Source of the DNA: Euclidia mi
Taxonomy: Eukaryota > Arthropoda > Insecta > Lepidoptera > Erebidae
Direction of reading: 5' to 3'
Length of the DNA: 64,000 nt
NCBI GenBank assembly: GCA_944739405.2
Contig: OX123197.2
Span: forward strand, 59,496,047 to 59,560,046
This document shows positions 42,116 through 52,765 of this stretch, piece by piece. Numbering within the stretch: the stretch's first letter is position 1; every line of letters starts with the position of its first letter. The position numbers and the translations under genes were made by a program. The notes beneath the pieces are model-generated. The model was given only the letters and a program-made list of their open reading frames with translations. It searched no databases and was not told the DNA's origin.

Positions 42116-45100
42116 CGCCCTCTCCTGCAGGAACAAGACATAGACGTGGCGCTGATAAACGAGACGCACCTGGGACCTGCAGACCAACCACGATTCCCGG
42201 GTTTCCTCGTTTATCGGAGGGGCGAGATATCGCCTGAAGGAAGGAGCTACCGCGGACTGGCAGTGCTGATCAAGCGACGAGTCGTACACCAGCCGCTACC
42301 TACACCTGACTTCAACACCGTGTACACGCTGGGTGTCGAAGTGCACCTAGGCGGTGCCAACCTTCATCTCCACGCCACTTACAAGCCGCCCGCTACATCA
42401 CCAGACGTCGCCGAACTGCGGTCGCTGCTGAGCGTTCCGCACCCTGTTATCATAGCGGGCGACTTAAACTGTAAGCACCCAGCGTGGAACTCGTCGAACA
42501 CCAACCACGCTGGTGTACGACTATTTAAAGACGCCGAGACGTACGATTATGTGGTCGCGGGACCGGAGGTACCCACACACTACCCGGACGACCCCACATT
42601 GATGCCCGACGTACTGGACATTCTCGTACACACCGAGACGCACTGCCAGATACAGCAGGAGGTGCTCGGCGACGAGCTGTTGTCGGACCACCAACCTGTA
42701 CTCGTCGTCATCCAAGAGCAGCTGACCCGAATAGTCCCTCAACCGCCACGTCTCAAAACGGACTGGACAAAATTCACAGAAACGATGGAGACCACTACAC
42801 CGACTCGCCCGATCAACTCCGCGGCCGACGTCGAAACGCTCGCGACCGAGCTCGCCGACGCCATCAAGGGCGCCCTTGTGACCGCAACAACACCCGTCAC
42901 CACCCAGAGGAGGCTACCCCCTCTGCCGGCACACATCCAGCGAATGATCGCGGACAAGAGGCGTCTTAGAAGGCAGTGGCAGAGCTCACGATGCCCCACA
43001 TTGAAAGCCAGCCTAAACCGGCTCGCGGAGAGAGTGAAGGACGAGTTGAGGACCTACACCGCCGAGAGCTGGGAGCGCTTTATCGACGACTCCAGCGACG
43101 ACTGGCCGTCTATACATCGGCTATGTCGTCGCCTCACTAACACCCCAGCTCCGGTGCGCCCGCTACTACACGCCGACGGGACGCCGAGGTACAAAGCAGC
43201 AGACCGCGCGGCCATACTCGCTAAGCACTTAGAGAGCGTGTTCGCGCCGAACCCGACTGTAGACACGGAACACACCGCAGCAGTCGAGAAACACCTTCGA
43301 GACTACTTCGCCACGCCGATAGCTCCCGAAGAGGACCCCATTCACTTCTCCCCCGGCATGGTGCTACGAATTATTCGGCAGACCCAGCCCAGGAAGGCTC
43401 CTGGAGCGGATGGGATACGGAACACAGTGCTGCGCCGCCTGCCGCACCGTACCGTGGCAGCGCTGGCACGCCTGTTAACGGGGATCGTCCGCACAGGCGT
43501 CTTCCCTACATGCTGGAAGGAGGGACGCATAATTATGTTGCCCAAGCCGGGCAAGAACATATTGAAGCCTGAGAGCTATCGGCCGATCACCTTGCTGCCC
43601 ACCATCTCGAAGGTGTTCGAAAAACTCCTGCTGCGGCACCTCACACCGCATATCACGCCCAGACCTGAGCAGTTCGGGTTCCGCGCCGAACACTCAACCA
43701 CATTGCAGCTGTCGAGGGTACTGCACCGGATAGCGGCGGCGCGTAACAAACGCGAGCACGCCGTGGCAGTATTCCTCGACATGGAGAAAGCATTTGACCG
43801 AGTATGGCATTCCGGTCTGCTGTATAAGCACTCGACCTCCACGGCGCCCCGCCGCTTCGTGAAAACGGTCTCCTCGTTTCTGTGCAACAGGAAATACCGA
43901 GTGGTTGTGGAGAGAGAGGTCTCAGACCTCCATCCTATCGCCGCCGGAGTCCAGCAGGGCTCGTGTCTCTCGCCTGTGCTCTACTCGCGTTTCACCGACG
44001 ACATCCCCGTCGCCGAGGGCGCTGAGCTAGCTCTGTACGCTGACGACGCGGCGTACATCACCACCAGCATCAACGCCTACCACGCCGCGTCCAAGATGCA
44101 GCGTACCCTCCAGCTTCTCCCACACTGGCTGTCACAATGGCGGCTGTCGGTGAACGTGGGTAAGTCACAGGCCATACTTTTCAGCTCGAAGAGAGATCAC
44201 CCACCACCACTCCAGCTCCAGGACGACTTCATCCCCTGGACGAGGACGGCGAAGTACCTGGGGGTCATATTAGACCGCCTACTCACCATGGAGTCACACG
44301 TCCGCAGAGTCGTCGCGCAGGTACGCGCGACTAGGGCGCTATTGCGTCCAGCGCTCACATCCCGTCTCCCGCTGCGCGTTAAACTGGGGGTGTACAAAAC
44401 TTATGTACGCTCCCGGCTCACCTACGCCGCACCTGCCTGGTACGCGCTCACTAGCGAAACCAACCGGGCCCGCCTCCGAGCGCAACAATCGCTCACCCTC
44501 CGTACCGCGGTAGGTGCGCCACGTACCGTCCGCAGCGGGACACGCGTATGGAGAGCCTGGACGCCTTCATCCGCCGCCTGTCCGTGGGGATGTTTGAGCG
44601 TGCCGACGCCTCGGCCTGGGACCACGTCCGAGACCTGGCCCCCTGGCACGCTCGCCCCCCGGACAAGAAGAAGCTGCCGCGAGATCTGCTCGCATCTCCC
44701 AACGACTCCACGGACAACACGGTCACCCCCAGGTGACCGCCGCCCTCGCAACATACACTCCATTCCCTCTGTTGCAGGTGACCGCCCCTTTCCGCGCGAC
44801 ATCTGCGCGTATGAACAGCATACGTGCATCATGTGCGCGCGCGGGCGACCACCGCAACAGCGGACGCCTACAACACGACGCCTACACACCCACTACACCA
44901 CACACCAACAGACATCGACATCCACAGGGCCGCACACTAGTAAGTCGCTGGCTTCACGGAGCTGGGCCTCCCTCGGTTCGCCGGGGGTCTCACCCGGCTC
45001 GTGTTGACCGCCCGGACGGCGTGAAGACCGAAGCGGCCCTGTAATCACAATCACGACGACGACACTCACCGGGCACACATAGCCCACCCCAAACACCTGC

Positions 45101-45199
45101 CCTTTATTTAAGGGGCAGCGACGATCCCGCAGGCTGAGGGCACATCGCCCTGAACCCGCTTCCGCCAACCCTCTAGGGGGTTGCGTGAGGACTCGACTG
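42116..45199 (+). mobile_element. NLR-D: 5'-truncated Jockey-type retrotransposon in the BEL 3' LTR
   Basis: 3084 bp inserted in the LTR with a perfect 13-bp duplication 'tgcaccgttgtag' (42103-42115 and 45200-45212). GC-rich. It begins inside the endonuclease domain, so the 5' end is missing. The 3' UTR (44737-45199) ends 'gggttgcgtgaggactcgac' without a poly(A) run. It is younger than the BEL insertion it interrupts. Confidence 0.9.
42119..44736 (+). pseudogene. NLR-D ORF2: APE endonuclease and reverse transcriptase
   Basis: Open without stop from the truncation point to about 44520. Endonuclease motifs: LINETHLG (Glu), IIAGDLNCKHPAWNS and SDHQPVLVV (terminal Asp-His), so the catalytic set is present apart from the lost N-terminus. 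RT: PRKAPGADGIRN, YRPITLLPTISKVFEKLLL, VFLDMEKAFDRVWH (Asp), VQQGSCLSPVLY, catalytic LYADDAAYI and KYLGVILDR. A small deletion follows GLLYKH. An indel near 44525 shifts the C-terminus to the frame 44548-44736 (ESLDAFIRRLSVGMFERAD). Jockey clade by motif order and by the C-terminal phrase LRTAVGAPR. Confidence 0.88.
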
Positions 45200-45351
45200 T
45201 GCACCGTTGTAGTTCAGTTCAGTTCAGCAGTAGTTCTCTCAAGAAATCCGAAGCAACAAGCCGATCCTGAGCAAGATTGAATTAAATCAACTCACCATCA
45301 AGCCAGGCGTTTCATTCCTTTGGAAGATAAAAATTACAGTCCACCTTGACA
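45200..45351 (+). repeat. BEL 3' LTR, second part
   Basis: Begins with the 13-bp duplication and continues 'ttcagttcagttcagcag' to 'ccaccttgaca', the LTR end next to 'actgt'. Two substitutions relative to the 5' LTR were seen in this part. Confidence 0.9.
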
Positions 45352-45522
45352 ACTGTGACGCTACAACTCAGCAATTAGTTAATATTGTATTTCACAAAAT
45401 AAATTTAAATTCTCTTTCGGCGTTAATTACGTACATAATATTCGTATTAATTTATTTGCATAATTCGTTACTGTGTAGTCGTTTAATGTTAAGTGTTTTT
45501 ATTTCTGTGATGGTATGCATGT

Positions 45523-45627
45523 GTATGAATCACACAGTGTGGTCTCGTATGGGGATCGAACCCGTAACAGACGGCATAGTGTCAAGCGGCGAGACAGCTG
45601 CTTAAACCACTACGCCAACCGTACATT
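45523..45627 (-). mobile_element. SINE family B, head part
   Basis: The minus strand shows box A 'ggttggcgtagtgg' and box B 'gggttcgatcccc'. It is the counterpart of 1265-1371; the body is shorter here. Confidence 0.7.
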
Positions 45628-45639
45628 CAAAGTATCCCA

Positions 45640-45765
45640 GTTGTAATCCGGGGTCTGCTTACTTGTCTAACCGGATTTGACTGAATATAAGCTTTTCTAC
45701 AGAGCGACTACCTGTCTGACCACCGCAAACCAAAGAGATGGCGATATTCCATCCTATAGAATTTG
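45640..45765 (-). repeat. SINE-like repeat family D, uninterrupted
   Basis: Same unit as 1372-1765 without the MITE; it gives the empty site 'ctaaccggatttgac'. Confidence 0.6.
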
Positions 45766-45948
45766 GTTCGTGTATTATGTGATGCGTGTATTGAAAATAA
45801 GTATTTGTTTGTTTCGCACTTTGCTTCTCACTATGAAAACATCAGGGCTGTATCAGTCGCATTATCCCAGCAGTGGGAAAGTTTATGTTCAGAGCTGATA
45901 TTGCGTAACAGTAGTTTGGTGTGATTTTTATTCTTCTAATATTTTTAC

Positions 45949-46185
45949 TGCCTCCGTGGTCCAGTGAATAGCGTATGCGTCTGCTGATCAGGAAATCCCG
46001 GGTTCGATTCCCGGGAGGGTCAAGCAAAGTGTTACTGAGTTTACCCGAATTCTCAGTAGTCTGAGTCTGGCAATGTAACCGTAACGGCAAAGGGCTCGCC
46101 CCCTATTACATGGGAACTTCACATTCATTGCGAAATGTGGGTGTAATATTACAACTCTGCCTACCCCTTTTAGGGATAAAAAAAT
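45949..46185 (+). mobile_element. tRNA-derived SINE (family A)
   Basis: Box A 'tggtccagtga', box B 'gggttcgattccc', body ending 'ctctgcctacccctttt'. Ortholog within the repeat of 2286-2515. Here the RTE insertion of copy 1 is absent upstream. Confidence 0.8.
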
Positions 46186-46590
46186 AATATTTTTTATAAT
46201 TTTCAGCGACTTGCTGCTACAATCCACCAACGTGCTTCGTGACCAAGCCGTCATTTTGCTACCCCAGGGCAGGATTCTAAGTCACCGCCATTTTGTATCT
46301 GCCTTCTAAATTAAAACGCGTCTTACAAAATGATGCCCGCTATTAAGGAAGACAAGAAAATTTGCTGCAAGTACATACGTTAAAACATTGTAATGTCCAG
46401 TGTTACCGTCTTAAGATTTATTATTTATGATAATTATTTGAGTAATAATATTCCCGTTAATTGTATTGCAAGTACCGTCACGTGAAATACTAAGTTTAAA
46501 ATTGTGAACGTTTAAGTAATAAATATGAGTGCTGTTTATTAATTGGTTATTTACATTTTCTTTCATTTCATTTTTTAAGACAACTCCCGG

Positions 46591-46772
46591 AATAAATCCT
46601 GTGTCGCGGGGGACTTTACAAACATACAACCAACGGACACAATTAACACCCAGAATCGAAACAACAATTTATGGATCTACACACAAAGTGTTGTCTCGTG
46701 TGGGAATCCACAACACTCGGTTCAATGTCAAGCGGTGAGGTCCCGCTTAAACCGCTACGCCAACCATGCAGT
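46591..46772 (-). mobile_element. tRNA-derived SINE (family B)
   Basis: Reverse-strand copy starting at 'ggttggcgtagcgg' and extending to 'gacacaggattta'. It is absent from the matching place in repeat copy 1 (near 2870), so it inserted after the two copies separated. Confidence 0.72.
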
Positions 46773-47212
46773 CTAATAATTTATTTTTTTACTAGCCCGA
46801 AATCCTAATTGCTAAGGAAATCACAAGTTTGCTTGAATACATTCAAATCTGTTTATCTATTTTAAAGTTCGCTATGACGATCTATTCATTTATCCAATAT
46901 TCAGGCTATATAGTCTAGATGCCTGTCATCCAAAGTAATGCTGAAATCTCGTACCCATTAAAATGTCACTAAACTGATGACGTAGATCGATCAGACTGAA
47001 CCACAGCGGTGCATAGGGAGTTAGAATATGTAACACTGTGTTCGAATAATGGACGGGCAAAATTGATAGATCATAGAGATATAGATGAGAAAAGCTATGT
47101 TCCAAAAGCGGCACTTTCATAATCTTGTATATTATGCAATTCCGAAAAAGATTGCTATCTGGATTGTAACTATACGCATATATGGAAAATCAAGCCTCAC
47201 AGGAGACACAGA

Positions 47213-48048
47213 TCGCCACAGGGCAGTTCTTTTTAATAAGAATAGAATAAGTAACTACTCCCTATACTGCTGGCTAATAGAGGCATGATTGTCCATGTAC
47301 TCCCAACACAGTTGATTCCACCGTTTTCGTCCTTGCGATTGTCCAACTACCTTCATTTTGTGCATTACTTCTCACGGTTTTGGTAGTTGGTTCACTAATA
47401 TGGTCAACATTGTCAATCTTCTTGACAATGTTCACCATATTAATGAACTCAAATTCAAGTAATAATAGGTAATTATTATTTACTAGAGGATGCCCATAGC
47501 TACGACTGCATATTCTTTTTAAATAACCGTTTCTTTCCGTGTAAATTTAATCGTTTCTTTTCGATGTCATGGGAATTTTGAGAAATCCCTTCTCAGTGCA
47601 CTCTTACGGTCCTCAAGGAACATACATACCAAACAATTCCTGTGCCTAGTACTTTTGGCGATGCAGTGTTTGTCGGCCAGCCACTAATGCAACAATTTTA
47701 TGCACGCAAATGGGTAAATGCTGCTATCTCATCTGCATTGGCGCTTCGAAGCAATTCAAGTTATCCCTACCACAAAGCGTTTGAAAGCGAAGAACGAAGT
47801 TTATCGGCGACCGACACAAACTCATTACAGCTCCTGTACGTATGCTCGCCATACAAATCGCGCGATCTCTTCCGTTCAATGACGACGAGAACTAAGGATT
47901 AGTATTGTGTGGATGCGGTAGTTTGAGATGTTGGATAAGTCAAATTTTTTTATCGTTTTGAACATAGTCTGAAAAATTATGTTCGGTTATTTCGAATGTA
48001 ACGGAGCGTAATATAAAATTTCGATATTCGCAAAACCTGTTTATATTT
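47213..48048. other. AT-rich stretch with an imperfect hairpin
   Basis: No supported gene. The open frame at 47642-47902 has no family resemblance. It contains the inverted repeat 47391-47447. Confidence 0.45.
47391..47447. repeat. Imperfect inverted repeat
   Basis: Arms 47391-47416 and 47422-47447 pair over 26 bases with two mismatches around the loop 'tcttc'. The left arm starts 'ttcactaatatggtcaacat'. Confidence 0.75.
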
Positions 48049-48540
48049 AGGGTTCCGTACCTAAAGGTAAAAAACGGGATCCTATTACTAAGCCTGCGCT
48101 GTCTGTCTGTCACCAGGCTGTATCTCATAAACCGTGATAGCTAGAACGCTGAAATTTTCACAAATTATGTATTTCGTTTGCCGCTATAACAACAAATACT
48201 AAAAATAAAAAAATATTAAGGGGTGGTCCCATACAAAAAACGTGTTTTTTTTTTTTCGTATGTTTTGCTCAAAATTACTAACTGTAACAGGTAGACGCTT
48301 TAAATTTTCACAGAATATGTGGTTGTATATTAACTTTCAAAATAAATAATTAAATAAAAAGAAAGTAAATAATAAAGGGGGGCTCCCATACAACAAACGT
48401 AATTTTTAAGCAATTTGTTACTCGATCTTAATAAATAGGTAGAAACTTAAAAAGTATTTAAGTATACATACATCGAACGTGATTTTCTTTTATAGATGAT
48501 TGTACGGAACCCTTCGCGCGCGAGTCCGACTCGCACTTGC
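48049..48540. repeat. Lepidopteran 'agggttccgtacc' repeat
   Basis: Starts 'agggttccgtacc' and ends 'gtacggaaccc...gcgagtccgactcgcacttg'. Internal phrases are 'ctgtctgtctgtcaccaggc' and two 'ggtccc/gctcccatac' units. This is one of the most widespread lepidopteran dispersed repeats (established knowledge, from memory). No ORF. Confidence 0.75.
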
Positions 48541-48556
48541 TCAATTTTTATATTAC

Positions 48557-48795
48557 TTTATCATCATCATCAGCCTTTATCAGTCCACTGCTGGACTAGG
48601 CCTCTCCTTTGAAAGGAGGAATTGGCCTACTATACCACGCTGGCCAAACGGGTTGGTATAGGGTTTGTATCAAGTTTTCCTTCTCTTACAGTGCTGTTTT
48701 CTGCATAACATGCTCCCTCTGTCGGCTCTTACGACACCCATGGGATGATATGGGGTGGTGACAATCCGTATTCTTAATCCGTCACCACACGGATA
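48557..48795 (-). mobile_element. Retroposon tail fragment
   Basis: 'catcatcatcagcctttatc', 'gtccactgctggactaggcc', 'tactataccacgctggccaa' and 'cgacacccatggga' are the usual landmarks, on the reverse strand, of a common lepidopteran non-LTR 3' region. Related sequence lies inside the P-like copies near 8700-8890 and 30740-30950. Clade not determined. Confidence 0.6.
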
Positions 48796-50295
48796 TACTT
48801 TATCAGTTCTTGATATTTGTATAATCCTCTTAGGCCGGTGTTCACCGCCAATTGGTCTTGGTTATCTCACCGTTAAATTAAATAGACAATGCGTGCGTAG
48901 TGCTAGGTACGCATCTCATCCCATGTGACAATGCGCGCGCAGAACTAAATAAGCAAGTTAACAGCTGGTTATTCGATCGCTGGTTATATCATTGTCGGTG
49001 AACTTGGGTCTTTGAGTAGTATTATTTTTTCTGATGCTATGTCTGTTTTAATCTTTGGTTTTGCACATGAGAATAAAATCCCGCGTATGTTTTTATATTA
49101 GTGTTTCATAGCAAGGATTTCGTAATAATGTGTTATTTAGATCATACACCTACAGTTTTTTTTGCGTGGCGTAACTAATACAAGTAGTATGTAATGGTGA
49201 AACATTGTGAAGAAAATAGTTGCATGCCAGCAGGGGAATCACGACCTTCAGTCATGCGGAGAACGACTCAAGGAGTAGGAGGAACTAATACAAGTCGCGA
49301 TGCCAAGTACTGTTTCTTATCTCGATGCCTTTTCTTTGCCTTTTCCATATATCCATTTAAACAAATCCATTCTTACATTCATGTAATTGTCCACCCGCCA
49401 GACACATTAATCTAATGCTATCTGCATTGTGAGTTTTATTACGTCGCTGGCGCCCGCGCGGCTGCGTAGTGTGTATGTCGATACTAATTTATTGTTCTGT
49501 AGATGAGTATGAATAATTTCAACAGTCCCGTGACCTACTTCGGGTGACTTAGGGTAGAATATGAAACATTTTGTATCTTCCTAGGCTTGGTACAAGTACA
49601 CACAGCGACAAGTTAAGCTTATCAGATTCATACGATTTTAATTCTTATTTCCTACGCCATAAGAATGGTACAAAGGACAAAACGTCTAACTTGACAAATA
49701 GCCGTGTGTTCAATGCATAAAGCTTTCATTTGAATGGTGAAACAACGCCATAGCTCTGGCAGATTATTGGTCGTATACAATTTAGACCGCCATTGATGCA
49801 ACAAGAATAGAAATGTAGATTTGAATTGTCAAATCACCTTTACGATGGTTGTAATGGGTTTGATCTCAGACTGCTGGTGAAATTGTCTGAAAGATGTTAT
49901 AGTTGATCAAAAGAGCTATGGCAGATTTTTAGTTCAGTGCACTAAAAGCATCTTGAAAACTCATTACAACCAAAATTCATAAAATATTTTAATACGATTT
50001 TCTATATTTTAGTCTAATTTAGATAAGGCTAGGTAAAAAAGTATAAAATTAAAAATAGCTATTATGTTAATTGATTGCCGGCTTTTCGTAATGGCCATTT
50101 CTTTGGTTTGTCAGGTTTGTCAGAAAGCCACAAGGTTGCCAGAGTAAATAGAGAATCATGAATCATGAATGTTTTTTTTATAGATTAAGAGATTTAAATA
50201 GTTAATTAATATTAATAATTCTATTTTTTTTTGCTTGTTACGTTTATTTCTATGCGGATTTTAAATAAAGTACAGTATTAATAACTTCTTTCGAC
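48796..50295. other. Stretch without recognised gene
   Basis: Short open frames only. No SINE head, LTR or transposon end was identified. Confidence 0.4.
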
Positions 50296-50486
50296 AGTCG
50301 TTACAGGGCGTCAGTACCTTCTAAATAAACTGACACTAGTCTAAACCATGGAATATCGCTACCCCTTCGGGTTGCAGAGGTCAGATAGGCAGTCGCTCTG
50401 TGGAAAAGCTAATATTCAGCCAAATCCGGTTAGACTAGGAAGCGGACCCCAGATTGAAACTGGGATAACGCTAAGAGGATGATGAT
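50296..50486 (+). repeat. SINE-like repeat (family D)
   Basis: 'aataaactgacactagtcta', 'tggaatatcgctaccccttc', 'ccaaatccggttagacta' and the end 'gctaagaggatgatgat'. Matches 62488-62660 in the same orientation. Confidence 0.65.
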
Positions 50487-50566
50487 TAATAACTTCTTTC
50501 GACATTTAAAGTAAAACTGGGCGCTGGCTAAAAGATGGCCATTCAGAGCTATAAAAAAAATACAAC

Positions 50567-51031
50567 ATGACATTTGACATTTCGATTATTTTCACGTCAT
50601 CTCGCTGTCGCCCGCGCTTGTTTGTTTGTGTTCTGAGTGTTTTCGCTGCTTTTCCCCTGTTTTCAGTATTCTTTTTGACCCGGATTGCCCAAGGACTCTG
50701 TTTTCGCTTCTTGTTATATGACTCAAACTGTTTATGGACTCTGATATTGCCTCTTTGTGACTTGTGCGTGCTTAAGGATTCCGATACTGCCCTGTTTCTT
50801 GGATATTGTTTTGTACCCGGTTTCTACAGCCAAAATGAGTGTTCGTGGTCGTGGCCACGGCAGTTGAAGTCCGTAAGGAACATTATACCTATAGAAACAA
50901 CTGAATATAATCTCAGAGGCAGTGATGACGCTATTTTAATAAGAGGTAGAATAAAATCAAGAGACGTCGGAAACAATATTATGTTTATGTTTAGATTAAA
51001 AATATATACCTGGACGAATAGGAATCACTGA
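50567..51031 (+). other. Hypothetical ORF, doubtful
   Basis: A 154-codon open frame (MTFDISIIFTSSRCRPRLF...) with two hydrophobic stretches in the first 90 residues and a polar end. No family resemblance. In another phase a well-placed ATG (context 'gccaaaatgagtg' at about 50831) opens MSVRGRGHGS and stops at once. That could be the start of a broken gene or transposon leader. Length alone is weak evidence in AT-rich DNA. Confidence 0.2.
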
Positions 51032-51039
51032 ATATTGCT

Positions 51040-52595
51040 GTAGTTGCCTCGTTGGTCGGCGTACGCTAGGATGTTGCGCTCATGTAATGATCATCGTTTG
51101 GTATTTGGGATGGGCTTGACATCAACAAAATATCTTTGCACCAGCTGCCTTTTTAGATGGTGTGCTAGTTATAGAGGATGATGAATAATAAAATATTGTA
51201 AAATGAAATCTTGTGTTTTTACTATTCACCAAACCTGACCAAACCTTTTTCATACATTAGGGAACCTGAAACATCTTTTTATCCTTGGTTATCCTATGTA
51301 AGTAACACGTTAAGAAACCGTCGTCGACTCACTATTTTACACAACTACCCAAAAAGTAGTGTAAGTATTGTTTTTTTTTTATAATCATATTTCATTTATT
51401 CATGCACCATGAGATAAAAATATAGGTACATACGGTTATCCGTAATAGGCTTCGTCAAAATGTCACAGAGAATTGCAATATGAAATGTATGTGAGTTTCT
51501 TTATTCCGCCATAACTTCTAAATGGCTGAACAGATTTCGGTGAGTGGGCTATTGTTGGAATCCTCACGTGACATAGGCTATATATTTTTTGGGAAATCAG
51601 TCGTGTTTTATTTTTCTTTGAAAAACGTTCAGTATGTAAATAAATAGTCAATATTGATAGCATATGTTTAAAGCTGCATAAGTGCATCTGATTTTAACGA
51701 CTGATAACTACGCATGTCATGATAACAGACTGGTCTCTCTATGCACAGAGGAGCTTAAGACAAATCCAAGTGGTGCCCACAACTAGGGTTGCTTAACTTG
51801 CGTAATCGTTAATAATGTTTACTAGTGGGCATAAATAGTATTATGCTATCGAGCTCCTTCAGTTTTATATACCAATAAATTATTATTTGATGCAGCAATA
51901 TACTAAATAGATGGTTATTAATGACATAACCTATAAAACTTCTAAGCATAATAACTCAAAAACCTGGCCTCCTACAGTTACGATTTTTTACCTTTAGAAT
52001 CAGCAATATATATTCTATAAAACAAGGTATATTTCATTTATAGATGCTAAATTTGGTGATTAACTAAAATGATGTATGGGAAGCTGCCATAGCTCTTTGC
52101 ATATCTATTTTTATTTTAGGCAACGATCAAGTATTTTTCTTAGCTGCCACTAGATTGCCATGATTCATTTCACAATTTTCCTCTCTAGGAGCTTAAAGAA
52201 AAAAAGGGACGTAAAATCAAGATGCAAATTGGTCAGGAATAAATCTGCTGACTAACGATAGAAGTCAAATTGGGTCAAGGTCTATGATGTTTGCCAAGCA
52301 CTTCCCTCTTTGTTACTCATTGACGTAAAATATGTGAGACTAAGTTGGACCGCATTATGCTACGATAAGTCTGCTGTCGGCCATCTTTTCAACCATCTTT
52401 TAAAAAGGCGGAGATCAATTTGGTTGTATGTTTTTTACTTCAAAATTCCGCTATTCTATTAACCAATTACCTGTTTGAAAGAATATACTTGCAATATTTG
52501 GTGTCATCTAAGTTTAAGGAATTTAATTTGATGTCGGTTTTTGTAAACATTTTACATACATACATACATGTCTATGTATGTATGTATGTAAAATG
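51040..52595. other. Stretch without recognised gene
   Basis: A piece near 51485-51600 ('ataacttctaaatggctgaa', 'gtgacataggctatat') resembles a common lepidopteran dispersed repeat. (taca)n/(tatg)n runs at 52553-52590 border the next SINE piece. Confidence 0.4.
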
Positions 52596-52765
52596 TTTGT
52601 CACGCCTGTTTCCCCGAAGGGGTAGGCAGAGGCATATTAAACGCCCACTTTTCGCCAGTGTTTTGATCCCACGTAATAGGTGGCGAGCCTATTGCCGCTT
52701 ATCGGGATATTTTGTTTGCCAGAGCCTCGTCCGTTGATCGGCAGGTGCACTACTTGCAGGTGAGG
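52596..52765 (-). mobile_element. SINE family A, body only
   Basis: The minus strand carries 'ggctcgccacctattacgtg' and 'ctctgcctaccccttcgggg'; the pseudo-tRNA head is missing or unrecognisable. Flanked by tetranucleotide runs. Confidence 0.6.

Larger units (their letters stand above)
35394..45351 (+). mobile_element. BEL/Pao LTR retrotransposon
   Basis: A 9958-bp insertion with 5-bp duplication 'actgt' (35389-35393 and 45352-45356) and TG...CA LTRs. Excluding the nested NLR-D and its duplication it is about 6.9 kb with gag and pol, and no env. 5' and 3' LTRs differ at roughly eight places in about 520 bp. The empty site is seen in repeat copy 1 at about 901-905. Three frameshifts and two nonsense codons in gag-pol make it defective. 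Confidence 0.93.
34493..47212 (+). repeat. Composite dispersed repeat, copy 2 (split by BEL element)
   Basis: 34493-35393 matches 1-900 and 45357-47212 matches 901-3314. The 9958 bases between are the BEL/Pao element. Copy 2 lacks the two RTE tails and the 1418 MITE of copy 1, and carries its own MITE (34920) and an extra SINE B (46591). Confidence 0.85.

Noticed and set aside
44548..45044. Separate small genes at the NLR-D 3' end
   Set aside because: 44548-44736 is the shifted C-terminus of NLR-D ORF2; the frames beyond are GC-rich UTR.
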